Source of the DNA: Hydrogenophaga sp.
GTDB taxonomy: Bacteria; Pseudomonadota; Gammaproteobacteria; Burkholderiales; Burkholderiaceae_C
DNA length: 64,000 bases
Assembly: GCF_026125785.1 (NCBI RefSeq)
Contig: NZ_JAHCKL010000016.1
Location: forward strand, 16,392-80,391
Direction: 5' to 3'
A program made the position numbers and the translations under genes. The notes below the pieces were generated by a model. It did no database searches. It was not told where the DNA came from and saw nothing but the letters and a program-made list of their open reading frames with translations. Of this stretch, positions 8,564 through 16,123 are shown piece after piece. The stretch's first letter is position 1. Each line of letters opens with the position of its first letter.

Positions 8564-10542
8564 GGCGGGAGGCGCCTCTTTCCGTTCGCAGCCTGCTCGC
8601 TGTTCTTGGCGCCTCGGCGGTCCTTCAGCCAGTCTGGTCACAGACCGCCGCGCCGGCGGCCCAGGCGGACCAGGGCGCCTACGTGGACCGTGTGATCGAC
8701 AACCTGCCGCCCGAGCCCGAGGACGATGCATCACCGTATGCCTACGACCGCGAGGGCATGCCACGCTTCCTGCGTCTGGAAACTCGCCTGGGCACGACGC
8801 CGTTCGACCCCACGCATCGCGCGCGCATCGGCTATGGCATATACGGGTTGCTGGAAACACCCAACCACGGCACGCTGTCGATAGACGGCACCTACGCCCC
8901 GCACGACAGCAGCGGCGCGCTCACGCTGCGCCAGCGCGGCATGCCCTGGGGCGATGGCTGGCTGGCCAACCATGAACTGGGCGTGATCACACCCGCAGCA
9001 CCCCGCATCACCCGGCTGCCGGCGCGCGTGTTCCTGCCTTCGGCCATCGTGCAAGGCTTGGGTGCCGAGTGGGAAAACCCAGCCCGCGGCCTGCAGCTGC
9101 AGGCCAGCACGGGGGAGCCCGGGCGGCTGGATTTTCTGCCCGCCAGCGGTTTCCGCAAACTGCCGGGTACGCGCAGCACCCTGGGCGGTCAATGGAACCT
9201 CAACGCGGACGCCGCCAATCCGCTGTCCAGCCAGGGTTGGACCGTCGCTGTACAGCAAGAAAATGCGCGCGGCGTTTCCTATCTGGACACGCCGACCCAG
9301 GCCAGCGACTTCGTCAACGCGAATTCGACACTGCTGGCGCTGCGCCATGAAGGCGGCGAGCACCGCATTCAGGGACAGGTGGTGCACACCGAGGCCAGCA
9401 ATGTGGCTGGCGGCCGCAGTGGTTTCTGGGTGGACGGCGAGTGGGACGATGGCCCCCGCCGCCACGGTGTGGGCGCCTACCGCCTCGAACCCGACCTGAG
9501 CTGGGCCAACCTGCCCATGGCCAACGACATCGTGGGCGCCTATGTCCGTTCGAGCTGGCGCACCCGGCAGTGGTCCGCCGAAGGCTCCGTGGACTGGCTG
9601 GACTCGGTCAGCGGCCGCAACGCCAGCGGCTATTTCGCCACCGGCTCGGCGCGCTGGCGCCTGAACCGCGACCATACCCTGGGCGCGGGCGCCACCGTGC
9701 GCCAATTCAACGGCAACGCCTGGAGCACCTACGGCGACTGGCGCTTCCAGAACGGCTGGGGCACCAGCGGCCTGCGCCTGGAGCTCACACGGGGCGACAA
9801 CGAGGCCGACGCACGGTGGCTGACCTGGGACCAGGACTGGCGCATGCCGCTCTCCTGGTCGCTCTCCACCAGCCTGGGCGTGGGCGCGTACGACGCCCAC
9901 AATGGCCAACCCGGCGAGTCGCTGTGGAATGCTGCGGTGAGCCTGGCCATGCCACTGTCCAGTCGGGCCAACCTGCGTGGCAATCTCAATACCGAGCGCA
10001 GCAATTCGGGCCAGGCCCGCCACAGCCTCAATCTCGGCGCCGACTGGCGCATCGACCAGCGCTGGAGCCTCGAAGCCAACTACAACCGCTCCACCGGCCG
10101 CAGCCGGTTCAACCCCTCGCTCGATCCGCTGGCACCCTTCCTGCCGGTGGTCGTTCCCGCATCGGACCGCTCCTTCTACGCCGTGCTGCGCTACGAGTTC
10201 GAGGCAGGCAGCCGCAGTGTTCCTCTGGGCGGCAAGCCTGCCGAAGGCGGTGGCCGCATCGAAGGCACGGTCTACTTCGACGCCAACCGCAGTGGAACGC
10301 AGGAAGCCAGCGAAACCGGCGTGCCCAACGTCACCGTCTACCTGGACAACCGGTATGCGGTACGCACCGACAGCCAGGGCCGCTTCGAGTTCCCCTTTGT
10401 CGCCGGCGGTCCGCGCACGCTGAGCGTGCGCAACGAAACCCTGCCGCTGCCCTGGTCGGTGGTCAATGACGGTCAGGTCAAGGTGGACGTGCGCGTCCGC
10501 GAGAACATTCGCCTGACCATCCCCGTGCAGCGCGCCGAGTAA
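8560..10542 (+). CDS. Outer-membrane beta-barrel, usher-like, with C-terminal SdrD B-type domain
   Basis: This 660-residue exported protein has a signal peptide ending near VWSQ. Residues about 60-560 contain many amphipathic strands with aromatic girdle residues, Trp/Tyr/Arg-rich, typical of an outer-membrane barrel. Residues about 565-640 form a carboxypeptidase-regulatory/SdrD B-like module (GTVYFDANRSGTQEASETGV then a VTVYLDN strand), a fold used as plug or C-terminal domain in ushers. At 660 residues it is shorter than classic FimD/PapC ushers (about 800-870), and I see no clear usher N-terminal domain. Its position directly after a PapD-like chaperone, with coupled start, makes secretion or anchoring of the fibre the most likely job. 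Confidence 0.7.
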   Translation: MRREAPLSVRSLLAVLGASAVLQPVWSQTAAPAAQADQGAYVDRVIDNLPPEPEDDASPYAYDREGMPRFLRLETRLGTTPFDPTHRARIGYGIYGLLETPNHGTLSIDGTYAPHDSSGALTLRQRGMPWGDGWLANHELGVITPAAPRITRLPARVFLPSAIVQGLGAEWENPARGLQLQASTGEPGRLDFLPASGFRKLPGTRSTLGGQWNLNADAANPLSSQGWTVAVQQENARGVSYLDTPTQASDFVNANSTLLALRHEGGEHRIQGQVVHTEASNVAGGRSGFWVDGEWDDGPRRHGVGAYRLEPDLSWANLPMANDIVGAYVRSSWRTRQWSAEGSVDWLDSVSGRNASGYFATGSARWRLNRDHTLGAGATVRQFNGNAWSTYGDWRFQNGWGTSGLRLELTRGDNEADARWLTWDQDWRMPLSWSLSTSLGVGAYDAHNGQPGESLWNAAVSLAMPLSSRANLRGNLNTERSNSGQARHSLNLGADWRIDQRWSLEANYNRSTGRSRFNPSLDPLAPFLPVVVPASDRSFYAVLRYEFEAGSRSVPLGGKPAEGGGRIEGTVYFDANRSGTQEASETGVPNVTVYLDNRYAVRTDSQGRFEFPFVAGGPRTLSVRNETLPLPWSVVNDGQVKVDVRVRENIRLTIPVQRAE

Positions 10543-10729
10543 ATGAATAAGAAAAATTCATTGCCATAAGACGGATAGCGTCGATGTGGCCATTTCGGCA
10601 TAGGCCAACACTCCAGCGCCACCAGACAGGCTGAACAAGGCACGTGCGCCTACAGCACCTGGTCAAGCCCCTCATGCTGCGCTGCGGCGAAACCGCTCAA
10701 GTTGCCCGAGGTGCGACCGATACTGGGTC

Positions 10730-11218
10730 ATGCACCCCCTCCAACGCCTCCAGCCTCGCACGCCAGCCCTCCTGCTGGCGACGGTTTTGCTGCTGGCGCC
10801 AGTCGCAGGGGGGGCCGAGAGCAGCTTCACCAGCCCGTCGCGCGGCACCAGTGCCTCGCTGGACTTTCGCATCGTCATCCCGCCGGTCATGCAATTGCTG
10901 GAGAACAGCCACCCATCCCGGCTGGACCCGGCGCGAGACGGTGCGTTCAGCGCACAACAGAAGCTGGTGGTGGTCTCCAACCTCAAGCGCGGCTTCTGTC
11001 TGAGCATGCGCATGGCAGCGCCCGAGGTGGCGGCCTGGCGCTTGCAGACGTCCCAAATCGGTGGCGTCACCTTGAACGAGGTCGCCGACGGGTACCGCCT
11101 GTGCACCGCACGGGCAGGGCGCTACACGCTGATGCTGCAGCACGACTTCAGCGCCAGCCCGGGGCAGGCCGCGCAGGCCATGGCCTGGCCGGTACAGACC
11201 GATCTGGTCGCGCTCTGA
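10730..11218 (+). CDS. Secreted protein sharing the LDFR(I/V)VIP motif with the first subunit
   Basis: This 162-residue protein has a signal peptide (ALLLATVLLLAPVAGGA, cleavage near GGAES). Shortly after the cleavage site it carries ASLDFRIVIPPV, nearly the same as ARLDFRVVIPRV in the first subunit of the cluster. The rest, with two cysteines, is compact and beta-like. It is separated from the barrel gene by 187 bases with no obvious terminator, so it may be co-transcribed or have its own promoter. It lacks the NGRVTYT C-terminus of the other two subunits. No named family recognised; likely an accessory or cap component. Confidence 0.68.
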   Translation: MHPLQRLQPRTPALLLATVLLLAPVAGGAESSFTSPSRGTSASLDFRIVIPPVMQLLENSHPSRLDPARDGAFSAQQKLVVVSNLKRGFCLSMRMAAPEVAAWRLQTSQIGGVTLNEVADGYRLCTARAGRYTLMLQHDFSASPGQAAQAMAWPVQTDLVAL

Positions 11219-11233
11219 CGGCGGTCGCTCGCC

Positions 11234-12436
11234 TCAGCGCGCCAGTTCCCGGGGCAACAAGGCCCACATCTGCAGCGGCTGCTTGAGAGCCGCCGCCACC
11301 GTGTAAGCCTCGTCGCTCCAGCTTCCCCACCCCGTGAAGAGATCAGCGCGCACCGCGCCCACAATGGCGCCACCGGTGTCTTGCGCCATGACGAGGCGCT
11401 GCTGGTTCAAAGTGGCGCCCTGCGTCGCCAGCCAGACCGGCGTACCGTAAGGAATGCTCTGTGGATCCACCGCGATGGAGCGTCCCGGGGTCAGCGGTAC
11501 GCCTTGCGCGCCACGCGGTCCGAAGCGCGCATCGAAGTCGCTCAGCGCCTCTTCGCGGAAGAACACAGTGCGCGGATTGCTCCAGAGCATCTCGTTGAGG
11601 CGGCGAGGGTTCTGTGCGGCCCAGGCCTTGATCGCATCCCAGGAGGCTTCGCGGATCGCCCGCTGGTCCAACAGCCAGCGCCCCACGCTTTGGTAAGGAT
11701 GGCCGTTGTGCGCCGCGAAGGCCACACGCACCTGGCGCAACCGCCCATCGGCCTCGACCAGATTGAGCCGTCCCGACCCCTGGATCTGCAGGATCAGTGC
11801 GTCGATGGGGTCGGCGAGCCAGGCAATGGCCCTGCCGCGCAGCGCGGCCTGCGCGGCCGGATGGGTATCGATGTCCTGGCGACTGAACCAGGGTTGGTCG
11901 GGCCGCAAGCCAGGTGGTGGACCGTACAGCGGCGTGCGATGCTGCTCGGTGGGCACCCGGCTGGCGTTCATGATGGGTTCGTAGTAGCCGGTCAGCAGCC
12001 CCTGCGGCGCCGCACCGTCAGGCTCGGTCACGCGGTAGGGCAGGAAACGGCGCATCACCCAGGCCTGCTGCTCCTGACCGGTGGCGATGGAGAGCTGTCG
12101 CACCTCACTGCACAGGCCGGCCTGGCCTGGCGCGGGCCGCTCGCAGCCGCGCACCCAGGCGTTCCAGACTTCGTAGAGCGAGTCCTGGCCCCAACCGGGC
12201 AGTTCGCTCCAGCGCACCGGCGTCCAGCGGCTGCGGGCGCGCTGGATCGGGGGCGGCAACACGCTGTCGTCGGGCGGCTGGGCCACCACACCGGGTACCG
12301 GTGCGGGCGTGGGCTGGGGGTATGGCGTGGTATCGACCGCGCAGGAGACCAGGCTTCCTACAATCAGCGCTCCCAGGCCAAGGCCGCACAACCACCGCCC
12401 AGTCCCCTGGCGGGGCGATTTTTCAGACAGATCCAT
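11234..12436 (-). CDS. mltA: MltA, membrane-bound lytic murein transglycosylase A
   Basis: This lipoprotein cleaves the MurNAc-GlcNAc bond of peptidoglycan from the inner face of the outer membrane. It has 400 residues. The start gives MDLSEKSPRQ, a hydrophobic run and a lipobox LVSC at about 29-32, so it is lipidated. The MltA domain occupies the middle. The C-terminal 3D domain carries the conserved AQDTGGAI...RADLFTGWG segment with its catalytic-type aspartate. It stands alone here. Its ATG lies on top of the start codon of a small gene on the other strand (2 shared bases). Confidence 0.93.
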   Translation of the reverse strand: MDLSEKSPRQGTGRWLCGLGLGALIVGSLVSCAVDTTPYPQPTPAPVPGVVAQPPDDSVLPPPIQRARSRWTPVRWSELPGWGQDSLYEVWNAWVRGCERPAPGQAGLCSEVRQLSIATGQEQQAWVMRRFLPYRVTEPDGAAPQGLLTGYYEPIMNASRVPTEQHRTPLYGPPPGLRPDQPWFSRQDIDTHPAAQAALRGRAIAWLADPIDALILQIQGSGRLNLVEADGRLRQVRVAFAAHNGHPYQSVGRWLLDQRAIREASWDAIKAWAAQNPRRLNEMLWSNPRTVFFREEALSDFDARFGPRGAQGVPLTPGRSIAVDPQSIPYGTPVWLATQGATLNQQRLVMAQDTGGAIVGAVRADLFTGWGSWSDEAYTVAAALKQPLQMWALLPRELAR

Positions 12437-12581
12437 GACCTTGTTGTTGCTTGAAGCGCTGGGCGCGCTGGTGTTGCTGGTGTTCATCGTTTGGTGGACC
12501 ATGTTCTCGGGTCGCAAGAAGGGCGAGCTGCCCGACGCGGTGGAGCGCGAAAAGCAGGAGCCCGACGACCGCCGGTCATGA
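12435..12581 (+). CDS. Small single-pass membrane protein (48 residues)
   Basis: This is a 48-residue protein with one strongly hydrophobic helix (about 3-23, LLLLEALGALVLLVFIVWW) and then a short basic/acidic cytoplasmic tail beginning FSGRKKGE. It exactly fills the space between the mltA start and the end of the response-regulator gene, overlapping each by a few bases. The composition and neat fit argue for a real gene rather than an antisense shadow. Function unknown. Its promoter would have to lie inside the 5' end of mltA. Confidence 0.6.
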   Translation: MTLLLLEALGALVLLVFIVWWTMFSGRKKGELPDAVEREKQEPDDRRS

Positions 12582-13205
12582 CGTGCGCAGCACGTTCGCG
12601 AGCTCCACGGCGGACTTCACACCCATCTTGTCGAACACGCGCGAACGGTGTACTTCCACCGTCCGCACGCTGATGTTGAGCTGATCGGCCACCAGCTTGT
12701 TGGGCAGACCGGCGATCACGAGATCCATCACGTCGCGCTCGCGCTCGGTGAGGCTGTCGAGCTTCTGCCGCAGTTCGCTCTGCGCCTGGCGCTGCGCCAG
12801 CACCTGCGCGGACTGGTTGAGCGCATGTTCCACACGGTCCACCAGGGCGTTGTCGGAAAACGGCTTCTCGCAGAAATCGAAAGCGCCTCGCTTGACCGCA
12901 TCGACCGCGGTGGGCACGTCCGCGTGACCGGAGAGAAAGATGACCGGCATGCAGGCTATCCAGGGCAGGGCCAGCAGTTGTTCGAACAGGGCCAGGCCGC
13001 TCATGCCGGGCATGCGCACGTCCAGCAGCACACAGCACGGCGCCACGGGCGCCTCACGCCAGACCGAGGCCCCCTCCACGAACGCCTCGGCGCTGTCGTA
13101 CCCCTCGCTGAGCAAGCGGCGCGTACGCAACAGCCAGGCCAGCGCCTCGCGCACACCCGCATCGTCGTCGACGAGGTAGATCTTGGCGTCCGGATGCTGG
13201 GTCAT
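12576..13205 (-). CDS. Response regulator, FixJ/NarL type (DctR-like)
   Basis: This 209-residue two-component regulator has a receiver domain with acidic pocket DDD near residues 14-16, phosphoacceptor D62 in LLDVRMPG and the conserved K in CEKPF. A LuxR-type helix-turn-helix follows (about 140-205, SLTERERDVMDLV...SVRTVEVHRSRVFDKM). The start MTQHPDAK was chosen because the receiver begins directly after it. It lies 19 bases downstream of the sensor kinase gene and is surely its partner. The pair resembles DctS/DctR or TodS/FixL-FixJ type systems. No dicarboxylate transporter is in this window, so the stimulus is not shown. Confidence 0.92.
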   Translation of the reverse strand: MTQHPDAKIYLVDDDAGVREALAWLLRTRRLLSEGYDSAEAFVEGASVWREAPVAPCCVLLDVRMPGMSGLALFEQLLALPWIACMPVIFLSGHADVPTAVDAVKRGAFDFCEKPFSDNALVDRVEHALNQSAQVLAQRQAQSELRQKLDSLTERERDVMDLVIAGLPNKLVADQLNISVRTVEVHRSRVFDKMGVKSAVELANVLRTS

Positions 13206-13224
13206 GCGCGGATGATAAGTGCCT

Positions 13225-15255
13225 TCATGCCACCGGCAGCGTGAAGCGGAAGACCGTGCCCCGTGGCATGGCGTCTTCGTGCGTGAGCGCGCCACCGTGC
13301 TGCTCGATCACGGTGCGGCACAAGCTCAGTCCCAGGCCCATGCCCTCGGCCCGGGTGGTGAAGAATGGCGTGAACAGCTTTTCCTGAACCTCGTTGCTCA
13401 GGCCTTGTCCATGGTCGGTCACCGCGAAGAAAACCCAGGTCTTGCGCGGCCGGTCATCGGGTTCAGGATTGGCATGCGCACGCGCGGGTCCCACTTCCAC
13501 GCGCAGCACGCGCAGGCCCGATGAGGCTGGCGGATCGCTGGCGGGCATGGCCTGCATGCCGTTGCGCGCGAGGTTGAGCAGCACCTGTTCGACCATGGTG
13601 CGGTCGCACAGCACCGGCGGGCATTCGGGCGCGACCACGATTTGCAGCCGGATGTCCTGCTTCTTGGCCTGCAACAGCAGCAAGGGCTGGATGGCGTCGA
13701 TCAGGCTCTGGGGCGTGACGGCTTCGCGCACCTGTTCCCTGCGTCGCACGAAATCGGCCACACTTTTGATGACGCGGCCTGCGCGTTCCGCCTGTTCGCC
13801 GATGCGGCGCATGGCCTGCTGCAGGTCGGTCTGCTGCACCGATCCATGCGACTGCTCCAGCAGATTGAGGGTGCCGCTGGCGTAACTGGAGATGGCCGCG
13901 AGGGGCTGATTGAGCTCGTGGCTGAGCAGGGAAGCCATCTCCCCCACCGTGGCCAGCCGGGCGGTGGCCTGCAGGCGCTCCTGCGATGCGCGGTTGAGTT
14001 CCTCGACCCGGCGCTGTTCCGTGAGGTCCAGGATGGCACTCATGAAACCGGTCTGCTTGCCCTGGGCGTCGATCAGGGGCGCCTCGATGATCAGCACGGG
14101 AAAGCGTGTGCCGTCGGCACGCTGGAACACCGACTCGAAACCTTCCCTGGGCAGAATGCGTCCCGCCAAGCGGACCGCCTGGCGTTGCCGGTACTCGTCC
14201 ACCAGCTCGGGGGGCCACCAGGGAAACGGCGGCCCCGAACCCACGAGTTGCTCGGCGGGCAGGCCAACCAGTTGGCAGAACGCTGGATTGACATAGGTGA
14301 TGCGCCCCTCGAGGTCGCGCGCCCGCAGGCCCGTGACCAGCGAGTCCTCCATGGCTTTGCGAAAGGCCAGCGCGTCGGCGACGTCGAGCTCCGCGCGCTG
14401 GCGCAGCCGGATGTCGCGCCCAAGCAGAAACAGCACCAGCAGCAAGGCCAGCGAAAGCGCGCCGACCACAGCGGTGAGCACATTGGGGAACAGGCCCCCG
14501 GTGCGGCGCGGCGCCTGCAACTGCAGAATCAGTGTGTGCCCCGGCATGTCGAGCACGGTACGCGCGGTGAGCGTGCGGTAAGGGCCGTGGACCATGCTGT
14601 AGAGCGCCAGCCGCGTGCCATCGACCTCGTTGAACGTCAGGCCGCGCCCACGCAGCGAGGCGTGGTTGGTCAGTTCGGAGAGGATGCCGACCAGCGAATA
14701 GGTGACGACGAGGTAGCCGTCGGCCTGTGCCGCACGAGAGACCGGCAGGCACATCTCCATCAGTTCCACGCCCTGGCCGCCGGCCATGGGCCAGAAGTAG
14801 CTGCTGGAGTACGACGGTCCGGAGATGCGGCGCGCGTTCTCGCACGCCAGGCTGACCTCGGCCGGCAGGCTGGCGCGGGTGAGCAGGCTGTAGAGATCAC
14901 CGATATAGGGTGTGTCACGGGCGGCGATGAGCCGCAGGTTGTTGCTGCGCCACTCGACGCGCGCCATTTCGCGGTGGCGCGCCAGCAGTTCGGCCGCGGG
15001 CCCGTCCCAGTTCTCAGGTGCCGGCGACACGCTGTGCAGCGACTGCAGGGTCTGCACGTTGCGCACGAGGTTGCTGCGGATGTCGCTGACCAGGGTCGCC
15101 GCCTCCTGCTCCAGCGCGGCTTGGTCGCGGCCTTCTTCGTACTCGGTGGCCAGGAAGACCAGCACCACGAGCAGGATGAGCACCAGCAACAGCAGCGCGC
15201 CCCACAGCAGCCAGCGGCGCGAGCGCAGCGCTTCGCGCCAGGAGAAGCGGGGCAT
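13225..15255 (-). CDS. Sensor histidine kinase with periplasmic sensor and PAS domain (DctS-like)
   Basis: This 676-residue membrane kinase has TM1 at about 14-36, a periplasmic sensing region (about 40-250), TM2 at about 255-280, and a PAS domain (about 300-415, with ITYVNPAFCQLVGLP). The HisKA dimerisation helix carries phospho-acceptor H446 (SLLSHELNQPLAAI), and an HATPase domain with N and G boxes (NLARNGMQAM, GMGLGLSLC) follows. The start MPRFSWREAL was chosen because upstream in-frame sequence is arginine/alanine noise overlapping the previous gene. It lies 11 bases after the nitrilase-family gene and 19 before its response regulator, so three to four genes may be one transcript. The layout matches DctS-type C4-dicarboxylate sensors, but the ligand is unproven. 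Confidence 0.92.
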   Translation of the reverse strand: MPRFSWREALRSRRWLLWGALLLLVLILLVVLVFLATEYEEGRDQAALEQEAATLVSDIRSNLVRNVQTLQSLHSVSPAPENWDGPAAELLARHREMARVEWRSNNLRLIAARDTPYIGDLYSLLTRASLPAEVSLACENARRISGPSYSSSYFWPMAGGQGVELMEMCLPVSRAAQADGYLVVTYSLVGILSELTNHASLRGRGLTFNEVDGTRLALYSMVHGPYRTLTARTVLDMPGHTLILQLQAPRRTGGLFPNVLTAVVGALSLALLLVLFLLGRDIRLRQRAELDVADALAFRKAMEDSLVTGLRARDLEGRITYVNPAFCQLVGLPAEQLVGSGPPFPWWPPELVDEYRQRQAVRLAGRILPREGFESVFQRADGTRFPVLIIEAPLIDAQGKQTGFMSAILDLTEQRRVEELNRASQERLQATARLATVGEMASLLSHELNQPLAAISSYASGTLNLLEQSHGSVQQTDLQQAMRRIGEQAERAGRVIKSVADFVRRREQVREAVTPQSLIDAIQPLLLLQAKKQDIRLQIVVAPECPPVLCDRTMVEQVLLNLARNGMQAMPASDPPASSGLRVLRVEVGPARAHANPEPDDRPRKTWVFFAVTDHGQGLSNEVQEKLFTPFFTTRAEGMGLGLSLCRTVIEQHGGALTHEDAMPRGTVFRFTLPVA

Positions 15256-15266
15256 GGCGGGCGCGC

Positions 15267-16073
15267 TCAGAGGCGGCGGTGCTGCAGAGAGGGCAGCTGT
15301 TCGCGCACCGTGCGCAGGCGCTCGATGTCCAGGTCGGCCAACACCACGCCGGGCCCCGTGGCATGCATGGCCATCACCTCGCCCCAGGGGTCGATGACCA
15401 TGCTGTGGCCCCAGGTGCGGCGCCCGTTCTCGTGCACACCGCCCTGTGCGCTGGCAATCACGAAAGCCTGGTTTTCGATGGCACGCGCGCGCAGCAGCAC
15501 TTCCCAATGCGCCTGGCCGGTGGTGTGGGTAAAGGCGGCGGGTACGAGCAACACGTCGGCGGCGAGCATGCGGTAGAGCTCGCCAAAGCGCAGGTCGTAG
15601 CACACGCTCTGGCCGATGCGCCATGTCTGGCCTGCATGGTCGCGGCATTCAAAGACCGTGGGTGTCTCGCCCGCACGCAGCACGGCGGCCTCGTCGTAGC
15701 GTTCACGGCCATTGTCGTAACGGAACAGGTGGATCTTGTCGTAGCGGCTGGCGCACTCGCCCCGCGGCCCATAGACCAGGCAGGTGTTGGCCGCGTGGGA
15801 AGGGTCGTCGGTGGCCATGGGCAGCGTACCGCCCACGATCCAGAGCTTGAGGTCGCGCGAGGCATCGGCAAGAAAGTCCTGCACCTTGCCCAGCCCGGGC
15901 GTCTCTGCCAGCAAGAGCTTGTCCTCGTCCCGAGCCCCCATGAAACAGAAGTACTCGGGCAGAACGGCCAGTTCGGCACCGGCGGCAGCGGCCTGACGCA
16001 ACAGGCGCAGGGCTTCGCTGAGGTTGGCGTCCAGGCTGATGCCGGAGACCATCTGGATCGAAGCGACTTTCAT
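15267..16073 (-). CDS. Carbon-nitrogen hydrolase, Nit1/omega-amidase branch
   Basis: This 268-residue nitrilase-superfamily amidase has the catalytic triad E40 (LPEYFC), K113 (DKIHLF) and C158 (SVCYDLRFGE). The motif spellings fit the Nit1/NitFhit branch, which in other bacteria hydrolyses deaminated glutathione or omega-amides as metabolite repair. It sits between yhdP and the sensor-kinase gene on the same strand, 50 bases after yhdP. The yhdP-nit neighbourhood recurs in related bacteria. Substrate assignment is by family, not proven. Confidence 0.92.
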   Translation of the reverse strand: MKVASIQMVSGISLDANLSEALRLLRQAAAAGAELAVLPEYFCFMGARDEDKLLLAETPGLGKVQDFLADASRDLKLWIVGGTLPMATDDPSHAANTCLVYGPRGECASRYDKIHLFRYDNGRERYDEAAVLRAGETPTVFECRDHAGQTWRIGQSVCYDLRFGELYRMLAADVLLVPAAFTHTTGQAHWEVLLRARAIENQAFVIASAQGGVHENGRRTWGHSMVIDPWGEVMAMHATGPGVVLADLDIERLRTVREQLPSLQHRRL

Positions 16074-16123
16074 ACAGGTCCATCCTTTCGCTGGGGCAGC
16101 CCACGCGCTGCCGTGCCGCGAGC

